This document shows, in pieces, positions 21,501 through 34,280 of a stretch of DNA of 64,000 bases (within the stretch, counting starts at the first letter, position 1; every line of letters begins with the position of its first letter). The DNA comes from Protopterus annectens. Taxonomy: Eukaryota; Chordata; Ceratodontiformes; Protopteridae. The stretch spans positions 697,329,894-697,393,893 of the forward strand of contig NC_056750.1 in assembly GCF_019279795.1 (NCBI RefSeq), read 5' to 3'. The notes under the pieces are model-generated. The model was not told where the DNA came from. It saw only the letters and a list, made by a program, of their open reading frames with translations, and made no database searches. Position numbers and translations under genes: made by a program.

Positions 21501-21764
21501 TTTTAAGGGCGGTTATCATAGTCTGGTGCGTAAATGCATTAGGGCATTCGGGGGCAAGCCCAGAGAAGCACACCTAAACCGTAATTTATAGAGGCCAGTT
21601 ATGCCAATTTGCAGTGTCTCCCAAATGTAGGTATGCAAAGGAGCAGATAATGAGGTGGTAATGAGAAGTGATGTAAATGTTCTTATGCGAATTAAAGCTA
21701 CTTTATGCCAATTGAAATTCATACTCAGTTTTTTCCACGTTTTCCGTGCTCATCTCGGATGTGG

Positions 21765-21773
21765 TATAAAAAG
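21765..21773 (+). promoter_or_regulatory. TATA box upstream of the Harbinger transposase remnant
   Basis: TATAAAAAG followed by a GGAGGAC stretch, about 250 bp upstream of the first transposase-like sequence. It fits a TATA-type polymerase II promoter of the element. Other promoter parts are not demonstrated. Confidence 0.4.
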
Positions 21774-22009
21774 GGAGGACTCACCAAAAGTATAAAGAGT
21801 TGTAGTTGGTGTAAATGCTATTTCTTGCTGTGAGCTTTCCTGTTTCTAAGTCACAGTTGCTTGTTTTGGCTAGGCTCAAACTGCTTACACCTAGTTGAGC
21901 TCTCCCACCAAGAAAGTGGAAATACAGGCAAAGGATTACTCATTATAACTTTGATAATCAGGAAATTCTTGATAGGTTTTAAGTGAACAGGTACATTATA
22001 AGAGTCTTA

Positions 22010-22885
22010 GTTGGCATGTTTGACCCCCACCAGGGGCAGTGGAAGAATGTGTGGAATTCCTAGTCCTGTGAACATGAAAGTATGTATAGCCTTCACTATA
22101 CTTACCACGGAGAACCTTCCAGAGACAGTCTGGAGACACTTTTGGGATATCTTAGGCTTCTGCTTCAAGGATACTAATGAAGTCCTTGGGTGTATTCTTG
22201 GCACATGTGGATCAGCAGATCTATTTCCCGGTATCACCTCAGGATCAAGCTCAGACTATGAGTGCCCTTTATAGGATGAGACATTTTCCTGAGGTACTAG
22301 GTGCAATATATTGCACCCGGGTTGCAATTAATTCCCCTTCTGGTCCACAGAGTGACTGGTACCACAGTAAAGGCTTCCATTCCATCACTTGCCGGGTAGT
22401 GTGTAATAAGTGCAGTGCATCATCAGTGTCTCTACCCAGCCTCCTGACAGTGCATGTGGTTTCCATATCTGGCACACTAGCTCACATTGCCACCTCTTCT
22501 TGCATGGTAGGCTGCCCAGTGGTCATCTTGTTGGTAAATGGAAATTTTTTTTTGTAAATACGTAGTTATTAATGTTAAAGTTAACCGCTATATATAAATC
22601 TGTCTTTTCTTTTTGTCCCCCCCCCCTTCTTTCTCTGTGTTTTTTTTTTTTTTTTTTTTTTGAGGGGATGCTGGATATCCACTGGAGGCATGACTCATGT
22701 CTCTGATGAGAAATCCATCGTTTGCTGCAGAGGAGAAATATAACACATCCCCGTCCCAAACTCATATAATGATTGAGAGGGTGTTTGGCTTCCTCAGTTT
22801 CAGGTGCCTGGGTGAGTCTGGAGGTGCCTTTCAGTACAACCTAACTGCTGTGTGTAGGATGTTCGCTGTCTGCTGCATAATATGA
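22010..22885 (+). pseudogene. PIF/Harbinger transposase remnant
   Basis: The blocks in order are: NMKVCIAFTIL (about 22072), YFPVSPQDQAQTMSALYRM (about 22227), HFPEVLGAIYCTRVAI, SPSGPQSDWYHSKGFHSITC and VVCNK (22280-22410), SISGTLAHIATSSCM, and later EEKYNTSPSQTHIMIERVFG and VCRMFAVCCII (22730-22885). This is the Harbinger nuclease order. The first catalytic Asp (GAID) is Tyr, and the Asp of the HDS block is Ile; the Glu in the IER block remains. A frameshift lies near 22170 and sequence is lost between 22520 and 22690. It is inactive. TIRs were not found. Confidence 0.75.
22639..22661. repeat. Poly-T tract
   Basis: T run of about 23 bp preceded by a C-rich run (22617-22627), inside the gap of the Harbinger remnant. 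Confidence 0.9.
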
Positions 22886-22902
22886 TTATGCACCTGTCTG
22901 AT

Positions 22903-22950
22903 GGTGAGGTGACCCATGCTGTCACTGGTGAGGTGACCCATGCTGTCACT
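22903..22950. repeat. Perfect 24-bp tandem duplication
   Basis: GGTGAGGTGACCCATGCTGT plus CACT occurs twice in tandem without mismatch, just 3' of the Harbinger C-terminus. Confidence 0.95.
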
Positions 22951-24940
22951 GCATCTCCCAGTTCTGACCATGTATGTATGTGATGTATATGTATGTACAA
23001 TCATGACCAGCCAGCAGCAACACTTAAGGGACCCCAAGTGTGCTCATGCACGGCATGTAGCTTCACAGGTTAAGAAGCAGTACCTAGTCCAGAACTATGG
23101 ACCAGGTCATTCAGGTTAGTGTTTTCTTTTTGGGAAAAAGAAAAACCTGTGGAGAATAATTGATGCATGCAGTGATACCTCTGGGATATGTTGTGTGGTG
23201 CATGGTCGACTGTCACCATTCATCTGACATTCTCTATCATCTAAAAATATTTTTTTCATAACTAGCTGTTTGCCTGAGTGCTCACTGATTCCTGTGCAGT
23301 GAAGTTTAAAGGCAGCAAGTCAATAAATAAATTACCAGTTGCATGTGCTGTATTTAATAACTGTTTTTTCTTCTATTTACTTAGTTCCACAAGCACTTCA
23401 CTAATCACTATCCCCAACTGTACACATAAGCACTTCTCATACACAACTAAATGTCAAAAAAGATATTTTTTTCTGAATGGTTTAATGATGTGCTACCTTG
23501 CATTACAACAGCACTGTGTAAATTTATTGTGCTTTTTTATGTTTTGTCTCTCCCTATCCTTTTTTTTTCTCTTTTATTATTTAGCTTATGTGTTTCTTTT
23601 TACTTTATAGTTTTGCTTCATTCCCATTTAATTTTTATTTCATATAGGCCAAGCACATGCCTCTCACGCTAGGGAGAGATCACCCCCTGCCCGTTCATAT
23701 ACATCATCACAGGGTTTTAGTGGAGGCGCCGGTCCTGCAGGCACTCTGGCATGTGATAGTCTGGAAAGCATCACTGAATGCAGGCTTTGGAGTTTGGTTG
23801 AGGATGTGCTGGAAGGGGCAGTAGACAGCAGAATTATAACAACTGAATTATGTATTCTTGGTGTAGAAGACATGTTCTCCCAATTGGTGGTAACCACTGT
23901 GCCAACACAGGCCCCTACTACATCAGCATCGTGGACCTCCACCGCAACACCATCTGGCAGTGGATGTGTTTGTAGCTCTGTGGACTGGGTGTACAGCTGT
24001 AACTTCCTCAGCCCTTCTTCCATTACCATTTCTCCTACAACCTCTTCCCTATGTCTCACCCACACTATCATCTTATAATAAAAAATATAGGGGGTGTCTA
24101 TCCCCCCCAAAAAAGCATAGTGCCCATCCTCTCTCACCTCCTCCATGTCAAACCCTATTGATGTTTCTCTTGTGTGTTCCCCTCCTTATATGTCTACCCT
24201 TTTTCAATCTTTCCTATCAAGCCCTTTCTATTCTTTAAAGAAACCCCTGTAAGAAACTGTTCTAACCTCCTTTCATTTTTTCAAAAACAGTTTTAGCTGC
24301 TATGCAGTGTGCAGGTTGGCTAAAATGCTTTAAGATTGACTGTGCTCAGCCATCCTTGCCTGCAGTATGCCACGGCACATACAATTTACTATACCGTGAA
24401 ACAGTTCACGTGTGTAAAGATGACCTTTACACAATTTACATGTTTAGAAAAAAGGAAATGATTAAAGAATTTGCTTCACAGTTCCATATTCAACACAACT
24501 ACATTATGCTGACCTTATATACATATCTGCAGTAGCACTGCTGTCCTCGATGCACCCTACACCCTTGCACAGAACTTGACTATGAATACCACCCTAAGTT
24601 TGTTATCATGGCATTTAATATGCTGCCCTTTATTGATGGATTTTTTACTATTTGTTCTAAGCCATTTTGAATTCCATAAACAATTGAAAGTTGTCTGTAT
24701 CTGCTTGACATTGAATAGTTTACCCAATGCTTAGGTAGTCAGTATTCCACATAATTATTTTTCCTTTGTTGTTTACATCCAAGAATTTAGTCAGGATATC
24801 CTTTCCTTTGTAGGAGACACTGATGGCATGCGGTCATTAATTGTATACTGTATCCGAAATCACAAAATTGTGAATATTAATACTTGTTACTGAATAATTT
24901 CTAGTCCCAAGCTGATTTCTTTACTTGTGGCATTTAGCTG
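22951..24940. other. Region downstream of Harbinger remnant, nothing firm
   Basis: Open frames on both strands at 23664-24146 read low-complexity Ser/Thr-rich protein. They could be debris of the second (Myb-like) Harbinger protein, but no Myb motif is visible. The remainder is AT-rich. Confidence 0.35.
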
Positions 24941-24942
24941 GT

Positions 24943-25745
24943 CTTTTTGAAAGGCTGAATTATTGCCATCCAGTCTACTGGATCTACAATAATGGAAGGA
25001 GATATACCCTGAGATCTGTAATATATACTTTGCAAATTTAAACTGTGTTCAGTAATGTTATCAGTATCAACATCCTTCAAACAGGGAAATACTTCTATAC
25101 TTTGTTGGGTCTTCTAGCATTTAATGAAGCCACCTTCACCTCTGATATTTTTATTCTTGTGAATTTTTCTTTTTGTCTCTGTGTACGAAAAAGTTCTGTA
25201 TCTGTGCTCACTGAGCTGAGAGATGAAATCCATTACAGGGAAATCACTGTGGAATGCTGCACAACTAGCCATCAGGCACTAAATCACATGTCCATGACAA
25301 CATGTCTTTAGTCAATAACCAAATGCCAAAATTTGTCTGAAGACTGAATTATTGCCATCTAGCCTACTGGATTTACAATAATGAACAGAGGTATACCCTG
25401 CAATTTCTGATATGTACTTTGAAAATTTAGAGTTTTCAGTAATGTTATAGGTATCAACATCCTTCAAACAGAAAAGTTCCTTATCAGCAATTTTATTGTT
25501 GGGTCTTCTAGCATTTAATGAAGCCAACTTTACCTTCATATTTTTTTTTTTTATTCTTGGGATTTTTTCTATGTGCTTCTGTGTTTGAAACAAGTCTAAG
25601 AAAAATATTATATAGGGGGTGGAAATGTCCTGTTCACTACATGTGCTCACCACTGAGCTGAGAGTTAAAGTTCACCAGAGGGAAATCACTGTGGAATATT
25701 GTACAACTGGCCAGCAGGGGCTAAATCTATGACATCCTATCCTTA
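24943..25745 (-). pseudogene. Tandemly duplicated CR1-like endonuclease start
   Basis: Two diverged copies, at about 24943-25326 and 25327-25745, lie in tandem. On the minus strand the second (25312-25653) reads KVKLASLNARRPNNKIADKE, then LKDVDTYNITE and SEIAGYTSVHY. This resembles the N-terminus of a CR1-type APE endonuclease (MLLNARSLN ... TETWF ... LPGYTS). The first copy has the same words with more stops. A LINE 5' fragment duplicated locally after insertion is the simplest reading. Confidence 0.55.
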
Positions 25746-27869
25746 GTCAATGACTGAATACCAAAGTTTGTCGAGATACTTGCATACCATATGTCAGGAT
25801 CGGTGGATTTTGCTAAGTAAATGTATTGTCTCTTGAAGGGTTGCTTGCTAATCCTACCACATCTCACTGCATACCCAAGAAGGGTGACCTACATTTGTTT
25901 CTCAGAGCAACATGAGCTATGACCATGTCATAATAAATAGGAAATGATACACTACTTTGTTTACTGAGCAAGATCAAAATGTAGATTAGCAGAAAAATAA
26001 TGACCTACTGTTTGTATTTCCTCTACACATTATTGTATTATCAGATGTTATATGGGACAATGTTGTTGCACCTTTAGGTTTTACTCCTTCTATGATCCAG
26101 TCTCTTATTCATTTGGGAGATGAAAAGTTCTGAAAACCATAATATTTGAGACTTTTGATTTTCTGCATAAATTTATGACTGTGCTTGAAGCAAACCAGAT
26201 TGTATATCCTTGGAATTCTTACATTTTCTCAGTTGTTACAGACTTTGAGATAAAAGCTTGTTTTACAGTTTAGAATGGGCATTCTTTCTGAAGATGACAC
26301 TTAACATTGTAGTCAGACTAAGTATAAAACTGTTCATAGTATTAAGAACATTTATGATGATAGGAAGTAACATACAGTTTACAATAAAACCAAAACTTCA
26401 GCAGTGTTTCTGTACAGTTGCTATATTCACCTCAACCCCCCACATAGGTCTTATCCGTGTATATCCCTCAGGTAGCTAAATTAGCTTGAACTAAATGCTT
26501 CCCATTCACACTTCCAAATTCTAGTTACCCAACAACCTAATTCATAAACCCACTAACTGTACTTCCTTATGCAACATACTGGACCTCTATTCTCCATCTA
26601 GACACCTTCACTCCAAAGACAAATTGTTCGTACATATAAATAAACCACTCAGCACCACAGGTGATGTCATTACTCACATCAACAACTCCAAAATATAGAA
26701 TTCAAGATGTAGAGATTTACCGTACAACAAAATGTAGAATTTGGTGGACATTCAGAAGAACATAAAAGTTTAGTTATGGATAAATGGGTGGGGGGTAGAA
26801 ATTAAATATTTATTTTTTCAATCTATACTTGTATATACTATATATACTTCTTTATACATTTGCAATCATTTTAAATGCATTGCTTCCTTTTGTAATTTTA
26901 AAAATAAAGAGCCCCATATTCTTTTTTTTTTTTTTTTGTCAATAAGTCCCATGGGTCATCACCAGATGGGACATTAGTTTAATGTCTCATATGAAAAACA
27001 GTCATATCCCTTTTTTTAACTGGAGCACTGAAACTGCAGATACAAGGAACATGAGAAGCATTCTTCATGAAATTAAAATGATCGGGGCCTAGTTGCCTTG
27101 GTAAACAATGCTAGAGCTAGTCAAAAAAGAAGGGTCTTATACCACATGTCCTTAAACAATGACAGAATGAAAAATTCAGAAAATATACAAGGGAACAAAC
27201 AAAATAAACAGAGGGACAGTGAAACAAGAAAAAAGGGTAAGTTTTCAAAAATACTTAGAGAGTTGCAGAAGCCTTAATTTAGAACATTTCCAATCTCACT
27301 AAGCCTTTCTGATTCAGAACTACTCTGACACTGAGAGTTTTCTCCTTGCAAGATTTCAGTACTGGTCGCAGTCTCCTGGGCAGAACTACATGTTAATACA
27401 GCCATTTGGGGAAACGGTTAGCCATGGCTCTGATTTGCTTTCTGAATCACTTGGTCGAGTAAAACTTTGCTCAAGGAAGAAAAGTGACTTCTGCAAAAAC
27501 ACAACAGTCACCCAATTACTCCTATGGGAGTTCTTGTGATGCAGGTTCATTCGGCAAATGCATAGGAGGGAGATGTGTGTGTGTTAGTGTGGGTATGCGT
27601 TTGGATGCAGGCATGCTTGCTTGTAGGGGTATGAATAAAGGTAAATACATGTTTGTATGTGAGTCTCTATCTTGTTGGTCACACTAGGGATGGTTAGGTA
27701 GGAAATCAAGAACATGGAGGAGTGTGTAATTGTGTTTGTGTGTGTTGAAGCATGTGTGAAGTGAATGTATGCATGTGTTAGTGAGTGTGATTGACTGCGG
27801 GGGGGTGTTATTTGCTCATAAGTGGTTGTGTATATGACAGTGTGTGCCTTTATTTGCATAGGTGTTTGA

Positions 27870-27870
<1 letters not shown>
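25746..27870. other. AT-rich spacer, nothing firm
   Basis: A C-rich patch at 26480-26690 may be LINE endonuclease debris, but no motif is secure. There is a poly-T run at 26922-26937 and degenerate TG-rich sequence from 27570. Confidence 0.35.

Positions 27871-27957
<87 letters not shown>
27871..27957. repeat. (TG)43 microsatellite
   Basis: An uninterrupted TG run of 87 bp, the longest in the window. Confidence 0.95.
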
Positions 27958-27959
<2 letters not shown>

Positions 27960-30900
27960 GGGTGTGTATTTGCTAATGAGATGCACAGGCCACTTGGGAG
28001 AATACTAACACAGTTAGGTCTGACAGCAGTGGTGTGTATTTTACAGACATGCTAATGAGATGATAATAAGATCTTCCTCGTCGAAGTCATACCTGTCACT
28101 ACATCAGATTTACTCAACATTATCATAACTGACCAATTAGCATTGGGCAACATGTGAGTGCAGTGAGCATTTTTCTGAATCCTAGGAATGGACTGGAGGG
28201 GTGAAAGGAAAGGGTAGTGAAAAGAGGCTGAGAAGAAGTACTTCTGTTTAATATTCTCAAAGGAAAAAAAAGATATGCAAATTTAGCCAAGAGAAACCTT
28301 CACAATAACAGTCTAGTTCTCAGGCTTTCCACAAGAGAAAATCTATGAATGAACTCTAGAACTGAAAGTTCAGAGAGCAATGTGGACTAAATGGTGTCTA
28401 TCCAAGAAAAGTCATGAAAGCACTGCTGATAAAAATAATAAATTTAGAACATGTAGAAGCCAGAGCAGTAGAGCTTCCCAATGGAAGAGATCATGCCAGA
28501 TACATCTAACATAGTTACTTGCTTATATACCTATGACATTAAGTCAAACAAAGGGGGAGGACATGACTTGATAGATTTAAAAGTTAAAAGTAACACTGAA
28601 GAAAATAATACATCCACAAGTTTTAAAACTTCATTACAAAAGCAGACGAGAAGATTCAGACTGTAGCCACACAATTGTGTTCACATACATAAACAGATCA
28701 AACTTACTGGTATGATAGCTTAATGACTGGTTTTAACCTTCGAATTATCTTCTTTAAACTAGTGGGTAGACACAGTAATACATTAATACACATATGTAAC
28801 ACCGTCAGCGGATCACATGTATAATCTTAATTCTGTCATTAGGTTCAAGCAATTAAATGCAGCAATACACAAGGAAGGGTAATAATCTGAAGTACTCTTT
28901 AAAATAAATAAGTTTTAATAATACACCCAGCATATAATGTTGGAAAATTTTTCTTGCTTTGAAAGTACCTTCTCAATACTATTACCGCTTCCAGAAATTG
29001 CAACTTTTTCAGTGGCAAGGAGTAAATTCTCATAAAAAACCTGAGGCATATAACTGTGATTCCTGGAGCAACAAAAGTTTTAAGTGCAAACAAAGGAAAC
29101 ATATGCAAATATTGAGATTGTGGTATTTCAGTGTACACATTGCATGTTACATTTGTAAAGGATATACTCAGAAATGCTAGTTCTTAAGTAAATGTTTACA
29201 GCTTTGTTGTCCAGTTTTCACATATGATGTTTATCTTACACTTCACTGTAAATCATACGTCACTTTGGTAATGTGTTGAAATATTTCACATATTTTAATG
29301 AGATCTTAAATAATAAGTGCTTTATATCCAGGACTAAAAGACACCTAGTGTCAAAGATTTGTCTGCTAAAAAGACTGAGTCCTTAAAATATGCTTGAAAT
29401 GTACATAACCCCTCACTAGTTTGGCCTTCAGTTTACTGACTGATTATACATATGAGTTTTATGTTCTTTTTCATATGATTTTTATTATTTGATTAATGCC
29501 AACAATGTATAAAGCACAAAACATGTAATTAAACATATTAGTACAAAATAAACAAGAGAAGAAGCATCAAATAACATTAAATTAAAAACCGGCATCGCAA
29601 GATTCCATTAACATCCTTCATATTCCTATAAATCCCCAGCCATGATTACTTAGCCACTATCAAAACAAGATCTTCAGCTTTCCCACAAGTCTCAGTCATT
29701 CTGATCCTTCATGCAGAGAACCTCTATTCTTTATCAATTGTTCCTATTTTCTATGTACCCCATTTTTTCTTAACCCCCTGATTAAGACAACACTTCTCTA
29801 TGGTCTCATATTCCTCCTTGCAAGCTCCTCCTCCAGCTTCTCTTCCTCCTTCCATTTCTTTGCAATGAGTCTCCTTATACATACTCCCATATGGAGCAAG
29901 CATACCTTCTTTCCCTCTTCCTAAATGCAGAGACTCCATCCACCCCAGTCAAAAAAGTACAAATCTCTGCTCTCCCAGGACTGCTTTCTCAAAAATAGTC
30001 TTTGATTCTTCCATGGCATTTTCCTAAGATGTATGGATGCACATTTTTAACTGGTTCCTCTCCTGAAAATATGGGTTTTAAGACACTGCACAGGTATTCT
30101 GTTTCATCTGTTAATCTACCTCATGTATTGATTGCACAAAACCAGGACTGCTGTGTGTTCTTCTTTTGTTAATCTATGGTTTATTAGTGCTGCAGTCAAC
30201 TTTAGCACTTTGTTCATTCAAGTTTTACACTTTGTTCGTGCTAGTGTGACCACTGAATTAGTATAGATAAGTTAGTGGTGTATAGGTGGAAAAGTCCACC
30301 CTGCAAGAACTTGATTTTATTTTCTGAGCTGCCCAAAACAGTAATTAGATTTTTCAGGCAGTACAGGCAATACCTTCATCTGCAGTTTTGTGAGGAAGTA
30401 GTACAGATGATTTACTTCCTGGGTGACAGGATATGTGGAACTGCTAAAAAGGTGACGGGAATAAATGATATTTTTTTAAACAGAATATAGAGGCTAAAAA
30501 TACTGAAGTACTAAGTTTTAATTCAGTTTAAGTTTGCCAGTTCATGTATTCAATTTTGAGGTCATTATGTTGTTGATATTGTGAACTAATGGTACTCTTT
30601 TAGTTAAGTATGTTTGTTTGATTTATTGATTGACTGACTTGTATTTTTACCTGGTAGTGGACTAAATAGTTTTTTTTTTGTTTATCATTTCCTATGGATG
30701 CACATATATAAATATGTGTGTGTAGAAAGAGGTTTACATTTAGGTTAAAACAGTATTTAAGCTTGATAATAAAACATTTAAACTTACATAATAATATGTG
30801 GTTTGTAGCATCCCAGGCCCTCCCTTATTTATCTCCTTACTTAACTACAACATTCAACACAATGATAAACACCTCCATGATTCTGCAAAATAAAGACAAA

Positions 30901-32098
30901 ATACATATTAGGTAGTAAATAACCATGAATTTTCTTAAACAATTTACATTAAATTTGCTGGATGGCACATGTCAACGATAACTCTTTCTAATTTGCTTTT
31001 TTACTACATTAAGTTTCTACATTTCCACCATATTCCTCCTTACTCTTTCTTTTTTCATTGTCCCTTATCCAAATTAATGCCTTCATTGATTCCTTCTTTG
31101 CTACCCATAGCTAGAAATCATGCTCACTGATTTACAACTCTCTTTTCAATCTCTGCCCTTCTTGCTCTTGATAATGTTTTTAAATCACTCATACATGATC
31201 TGCTGCATCTATGACTTGTACCCCTGCATATCTTGAGGCCTTTAGTAGGATCAGCTTTAACTTTTCTTGTTTCCGGACATATCCTTCCCCTGCATCCCAC
31301 ATACCTTCTATTGGCTCGTGGTATGGCCCATCACAGTGGAAGCATTAGTTATTTTCTTCTGGAATGAATGTTACCCAGGGATACACTTCAGCTTTTTTTT
31401 TTTTTCTGCTGCCACTGCCTTGTTATTCTGCTTCTGGTTTCCCAGTCTAGGAGTGATCTACATTCTAGATCCATTTCCTATTATTTTAGTAGCAGTTCCA
31501 GACCCATCTGATACTTCTCATGAAGGCTGCCATTGCCTGCATGCTCTACTTTGCTTGTGTCTACAATGAGCTCACTAACTGCAACTTCCGTCCCAATTAT
31601 TCAGCCTTTTTAATCCTGTCTTCAACTCTTCCCACATCTTCCACTGCTCTCCAGACTTTTTTTGTCATCAACAAAGAAGATGACCTTGTCCTTTTTTCAC
31701 ATCAAAATGTCTGAAAGAAACATACCGAAGATTACTACACCCATATCCAATGTGGTGCTTCAGTAGTCACTCTTTACTCCTGGCACTTTCCTCACTACAA
31801 GTCTTTCTGTACTAACATTTAACCATACAGCTACACAGCTCATGTTTCACTTTAGCTGGCAATGACTGAATTCTCATTTAATTGTTTAATATGGCAGAAA
31901 TTAATCCTACAAGATCACTTACACAGTTGTTCAATAATATCACTGATGTGGTGATAGTAAACGTGTAATCCCAGACTCAAGTTATGGAGATTGTTGCCAA
32001 ATTGGAGCTCAATGTACTTGGCATACTAGAGTGAAAATACAAATGTCTCCTCATTTACATACCTTGTCAAAAGCAGTTTTAAAGTATCTGTGTAATCC
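27958..32098. other. Long anonymous AT-rich stretch
   Basis: No supported gene, RNA or repeat family over 4.1 kb. C/T-rich patches at 29630-30000 and 31000-31720 contain open frames without motifs. This is the least TE-marked part of the window. Confidence 0.4.
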
Positions 32099-32465
32099 TA
32101 TAAAAAATAATAAAGCATGGAGACCAGTTCACAGGAACAGACTACACTTTAATGTGAGTGCTTTCATCAGCGTAAAACCATCTGACATCTTCAGATTAAC
32201 TGAACATAAAACATCACTTCCTTTTATAAAAAATCAGTCACATGATCCCTGAAAAATGCATTTCTTAAAAGCTTTACATTCAAATGAAATAAAATCCATA
32301 ACACCACAGTACCTTGTTTATTACAATCAGGAGTGTTTGTGCAACATAGAATAAATAAAATAAAGTGCAGCGTGCAAGTTTGGCCATGGCCTGTTCATTT
32401 ATACAAGCCCTGTTAAATACCACTTATATGAGAATGTCTTCAAATATGAAAATCTGCCTTTAATT
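32099..32465 (-). repeat. 3' terminal arm of Penelope element B
   Basis: Inverted copy of 33897-34280. Read in the sense direction (minus) it holds CTGAAGA (32194-32188), T, stem GTCAG/CTGAT (32186-32182 with 32170-32166, one G-T pair) and GAAA (32165-32162), then GCACTC. This is a hammerhead-like core, sense to the RT gene. Confidence 0.8.
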
Positions 32466-33896
32466 GTAGTAAGATGGAAATGGAAGCCATATCATTGAGT
32501 CCAGGTAGTTGCCACACTAGCTTCTTGTATTCAAGGAACAATGGGGTGGGTCAGTGGGTCCCCTCTTCCCCTGGTTCACTACTTGCTCCAATGCACTGAA
32601 TTTAAATGAGGTGGTTGGAAAATTCATGAATATGTTTTGTTAAGGCATTATTCATATTACCTTTTCGTATGTCATATAGGTGTTGGTAAATGTGTTTCTT
32701 AAAGGAGTTAATGGTCTTCCCTATATAAAAAGTGTTGCATTGTTGTCAAATTGCAACATAAACCAAGCTCTTGCTTAAACAGTTAAGACGCTGTTGTAAA
32801 GTTACTTTACCATACCCTTTGACGCGAACAGTGTTGTTTTCCAAAATAAGGGGACATTGGGCACAATGTCACATTTTTTCATGTGCTCTTTTGTTTTAAC
32901 AACACCCCCTCTTTCCAACAAGTTTTTTATATTCAGATCTTTTTTGTATATTATCAAAAGTTTCTCCCCTACTTTTTTTTTAAGATTTTCTTCATCAGTA
33001 CTAAAAATTATCCAGTTGTTCACAACCACCTCTCTAATGCTTTCAAAACAGTGGTTATATGATAATATCATGGCATTAGTAAAGGGTTTAACCACATTCC
33101 CAGTGTTTTCACTTATCACTGCTGCCGTTCTCATTGCCACAAGTGCTGCCCTCAATAGGGGATAGAAATGCCTGTTTTGTCTCTTTATCTTGACTTCATC
33201 TAGTACAGGTTCTATAAAATGACTAGGGTATCCTCTGTTTAACAACATACTTTTTAAGATTTCCATCTTATTTAGGAACACCCTGTCATCACTGACCATT
33301 CTAGCTAATCTGACAGCCTGTCCCTTGACTAGAGATCTTTTTTGATGCCTAGGATGGCAGCTGTCGAAATGCAACAGAGCACTGGAACCGGGTTCATCGT
33401 GCAACTGGTATTTTACTTAGTTTGGTTTTTGGTTTTGGTTTAGAGCATTGGAATAGGTTGGCTTCTTGTATAACCCAAGGTAAAAGTCTCGCTCTCTCTA
33501 TCCTTGCAAATGGTAATGTCCAAAAAGTTGATCATGTCACTAATAGTAGTCATGGTAAATTGTAGGAATTGTGTACTTGTGTTTAAAAAAGTGAAGAATT
33601 CACCTAACTGTTCCGTAGAGCTTTCCCAAAATATTAATACATTATCCAGGAAGCACCCATAGAACCTACAGTATTTAAACAGTTCTGATTTAAAGACAAT
33701 TGTAGTCTCCCATTGAGCCAACACAATACTGGCAAATAGGGAGCACAGGCTGCCCCCATTGCTACACCCATTTTCTGCCTAAACAATTGATTTTCAAAAA
33801 TAATGAAATTATTCTTCAAAATAAGTTCCATCAGAGTCCGGAACATCAAAATTCTTGAATGACTGAGCTTAGTATTGGTACATAAAAAAATCATAA
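32466..33896 (-). pseudogene. Penelope-like RT plus GIY-YIG (decayed)
   Basis: On the minus strand the blocks are: MGVAMGAACAPYL (RT block with A-x-G-x2-x-A-P), then CRFYGCFLDNVLIFWES, FLNTSTQFLQFTMT, INFLDITICKD, LLHFDSCHPRHQKRSLVKGQ and LNRGYPSHFIE. The protein then reaches a GIY-YIG domain at about 32600-32760 (LVYVAI, a stop, QQCNTFYIGKTINSFKK) and ends EYKKLVWQLPGLND. The RT catalytic pair reads LDN, so the second Asp is Asn. N-terminal RT blocks are missing. Frame changes occur near 33724 and 33440, with stops near 32740 and 32600. Confidence 0.85.
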
Positions 33897-34280
33897 AATT
33901 AAAGGCAGATTTTCATATTTGAAGACATTCTCATATAAGTGGTATTTAACGGGGCTTGTGTAAATGAACAGGCTATGGCCAAACTTGCACGCTGCACTTT
34001 ATTTATTTTATTTATTCTATGTTGCACAAACATTCCTGATTATAATGAACAAGGTACTGTGGTGTTGTCGTGGATTTTATTTTATTTCATTTGAATGTAA
34101 AGTTTTTAAGAAATGTGACTGATTTTGTTTAAAAGGAAGTGATTTTTTTGTATAAAAGGAAGTCATGTTTTATGTTTAGTTAATCTGAAGAAATCAGATG
34201 GTTTTACGCCAACGAAAGCGCTCATATTAAAGTGTAGTCTGTTCCTGTGAGTTGGTCTTCATGCTTTATTATTTTTTATA
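33897..34280 (+). repeat. Upstream inverted arm of Penelope element B
   Basis: Inverted copy of 32099-32465, about 85-90 percent alike. Its motif (CTGAAGA at 34185-34191, GAAA at 34214-34217, then GCGCTC) is antisense to the RT. The stem has decayed here (ATCAG against CCAAC). Confidence 0.8.

Larger units (their letters stand above)
32099..34280 (-). mobile_element. Penelope-like element B with inverted terminal arms
   Basis: RT and GIY-YIG on the minus strand (33896 to about 32466) sit between two copies of the same sequence in inverted orientation (32099-32465 and 33897-34280). The arms share TATAAAAAATAATAAAGCAT at their outer ends and AATTAAAGGCAGATTTTC at the inner ends. Penelope-like elements are known to carry LTR-like terminal repeats in direct or inverted orientation. 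The RT is 5' truncated exactly where the right arm begins. Stops and frameshifts make it inactive. Confidence 0.85.

Noticed and set aside
23664..24146. 160-residue minus ORF and overlapping plus ORF
   Set aside because: Low-complexity Ser/Thr/Val composition and no recognisable domain. Possibly Harbinger second-protein debris, but unsupported.
26480..26690. Possible LINE endonuclease fragment
   Set aside because: A few residues resemble the end of an APE endonuclease, but no catalytic block can be seen.
31267..31714. Open frames in a C/T-rich patch
   Set aside because: No motif on either strand; composition bias explains the open frames.
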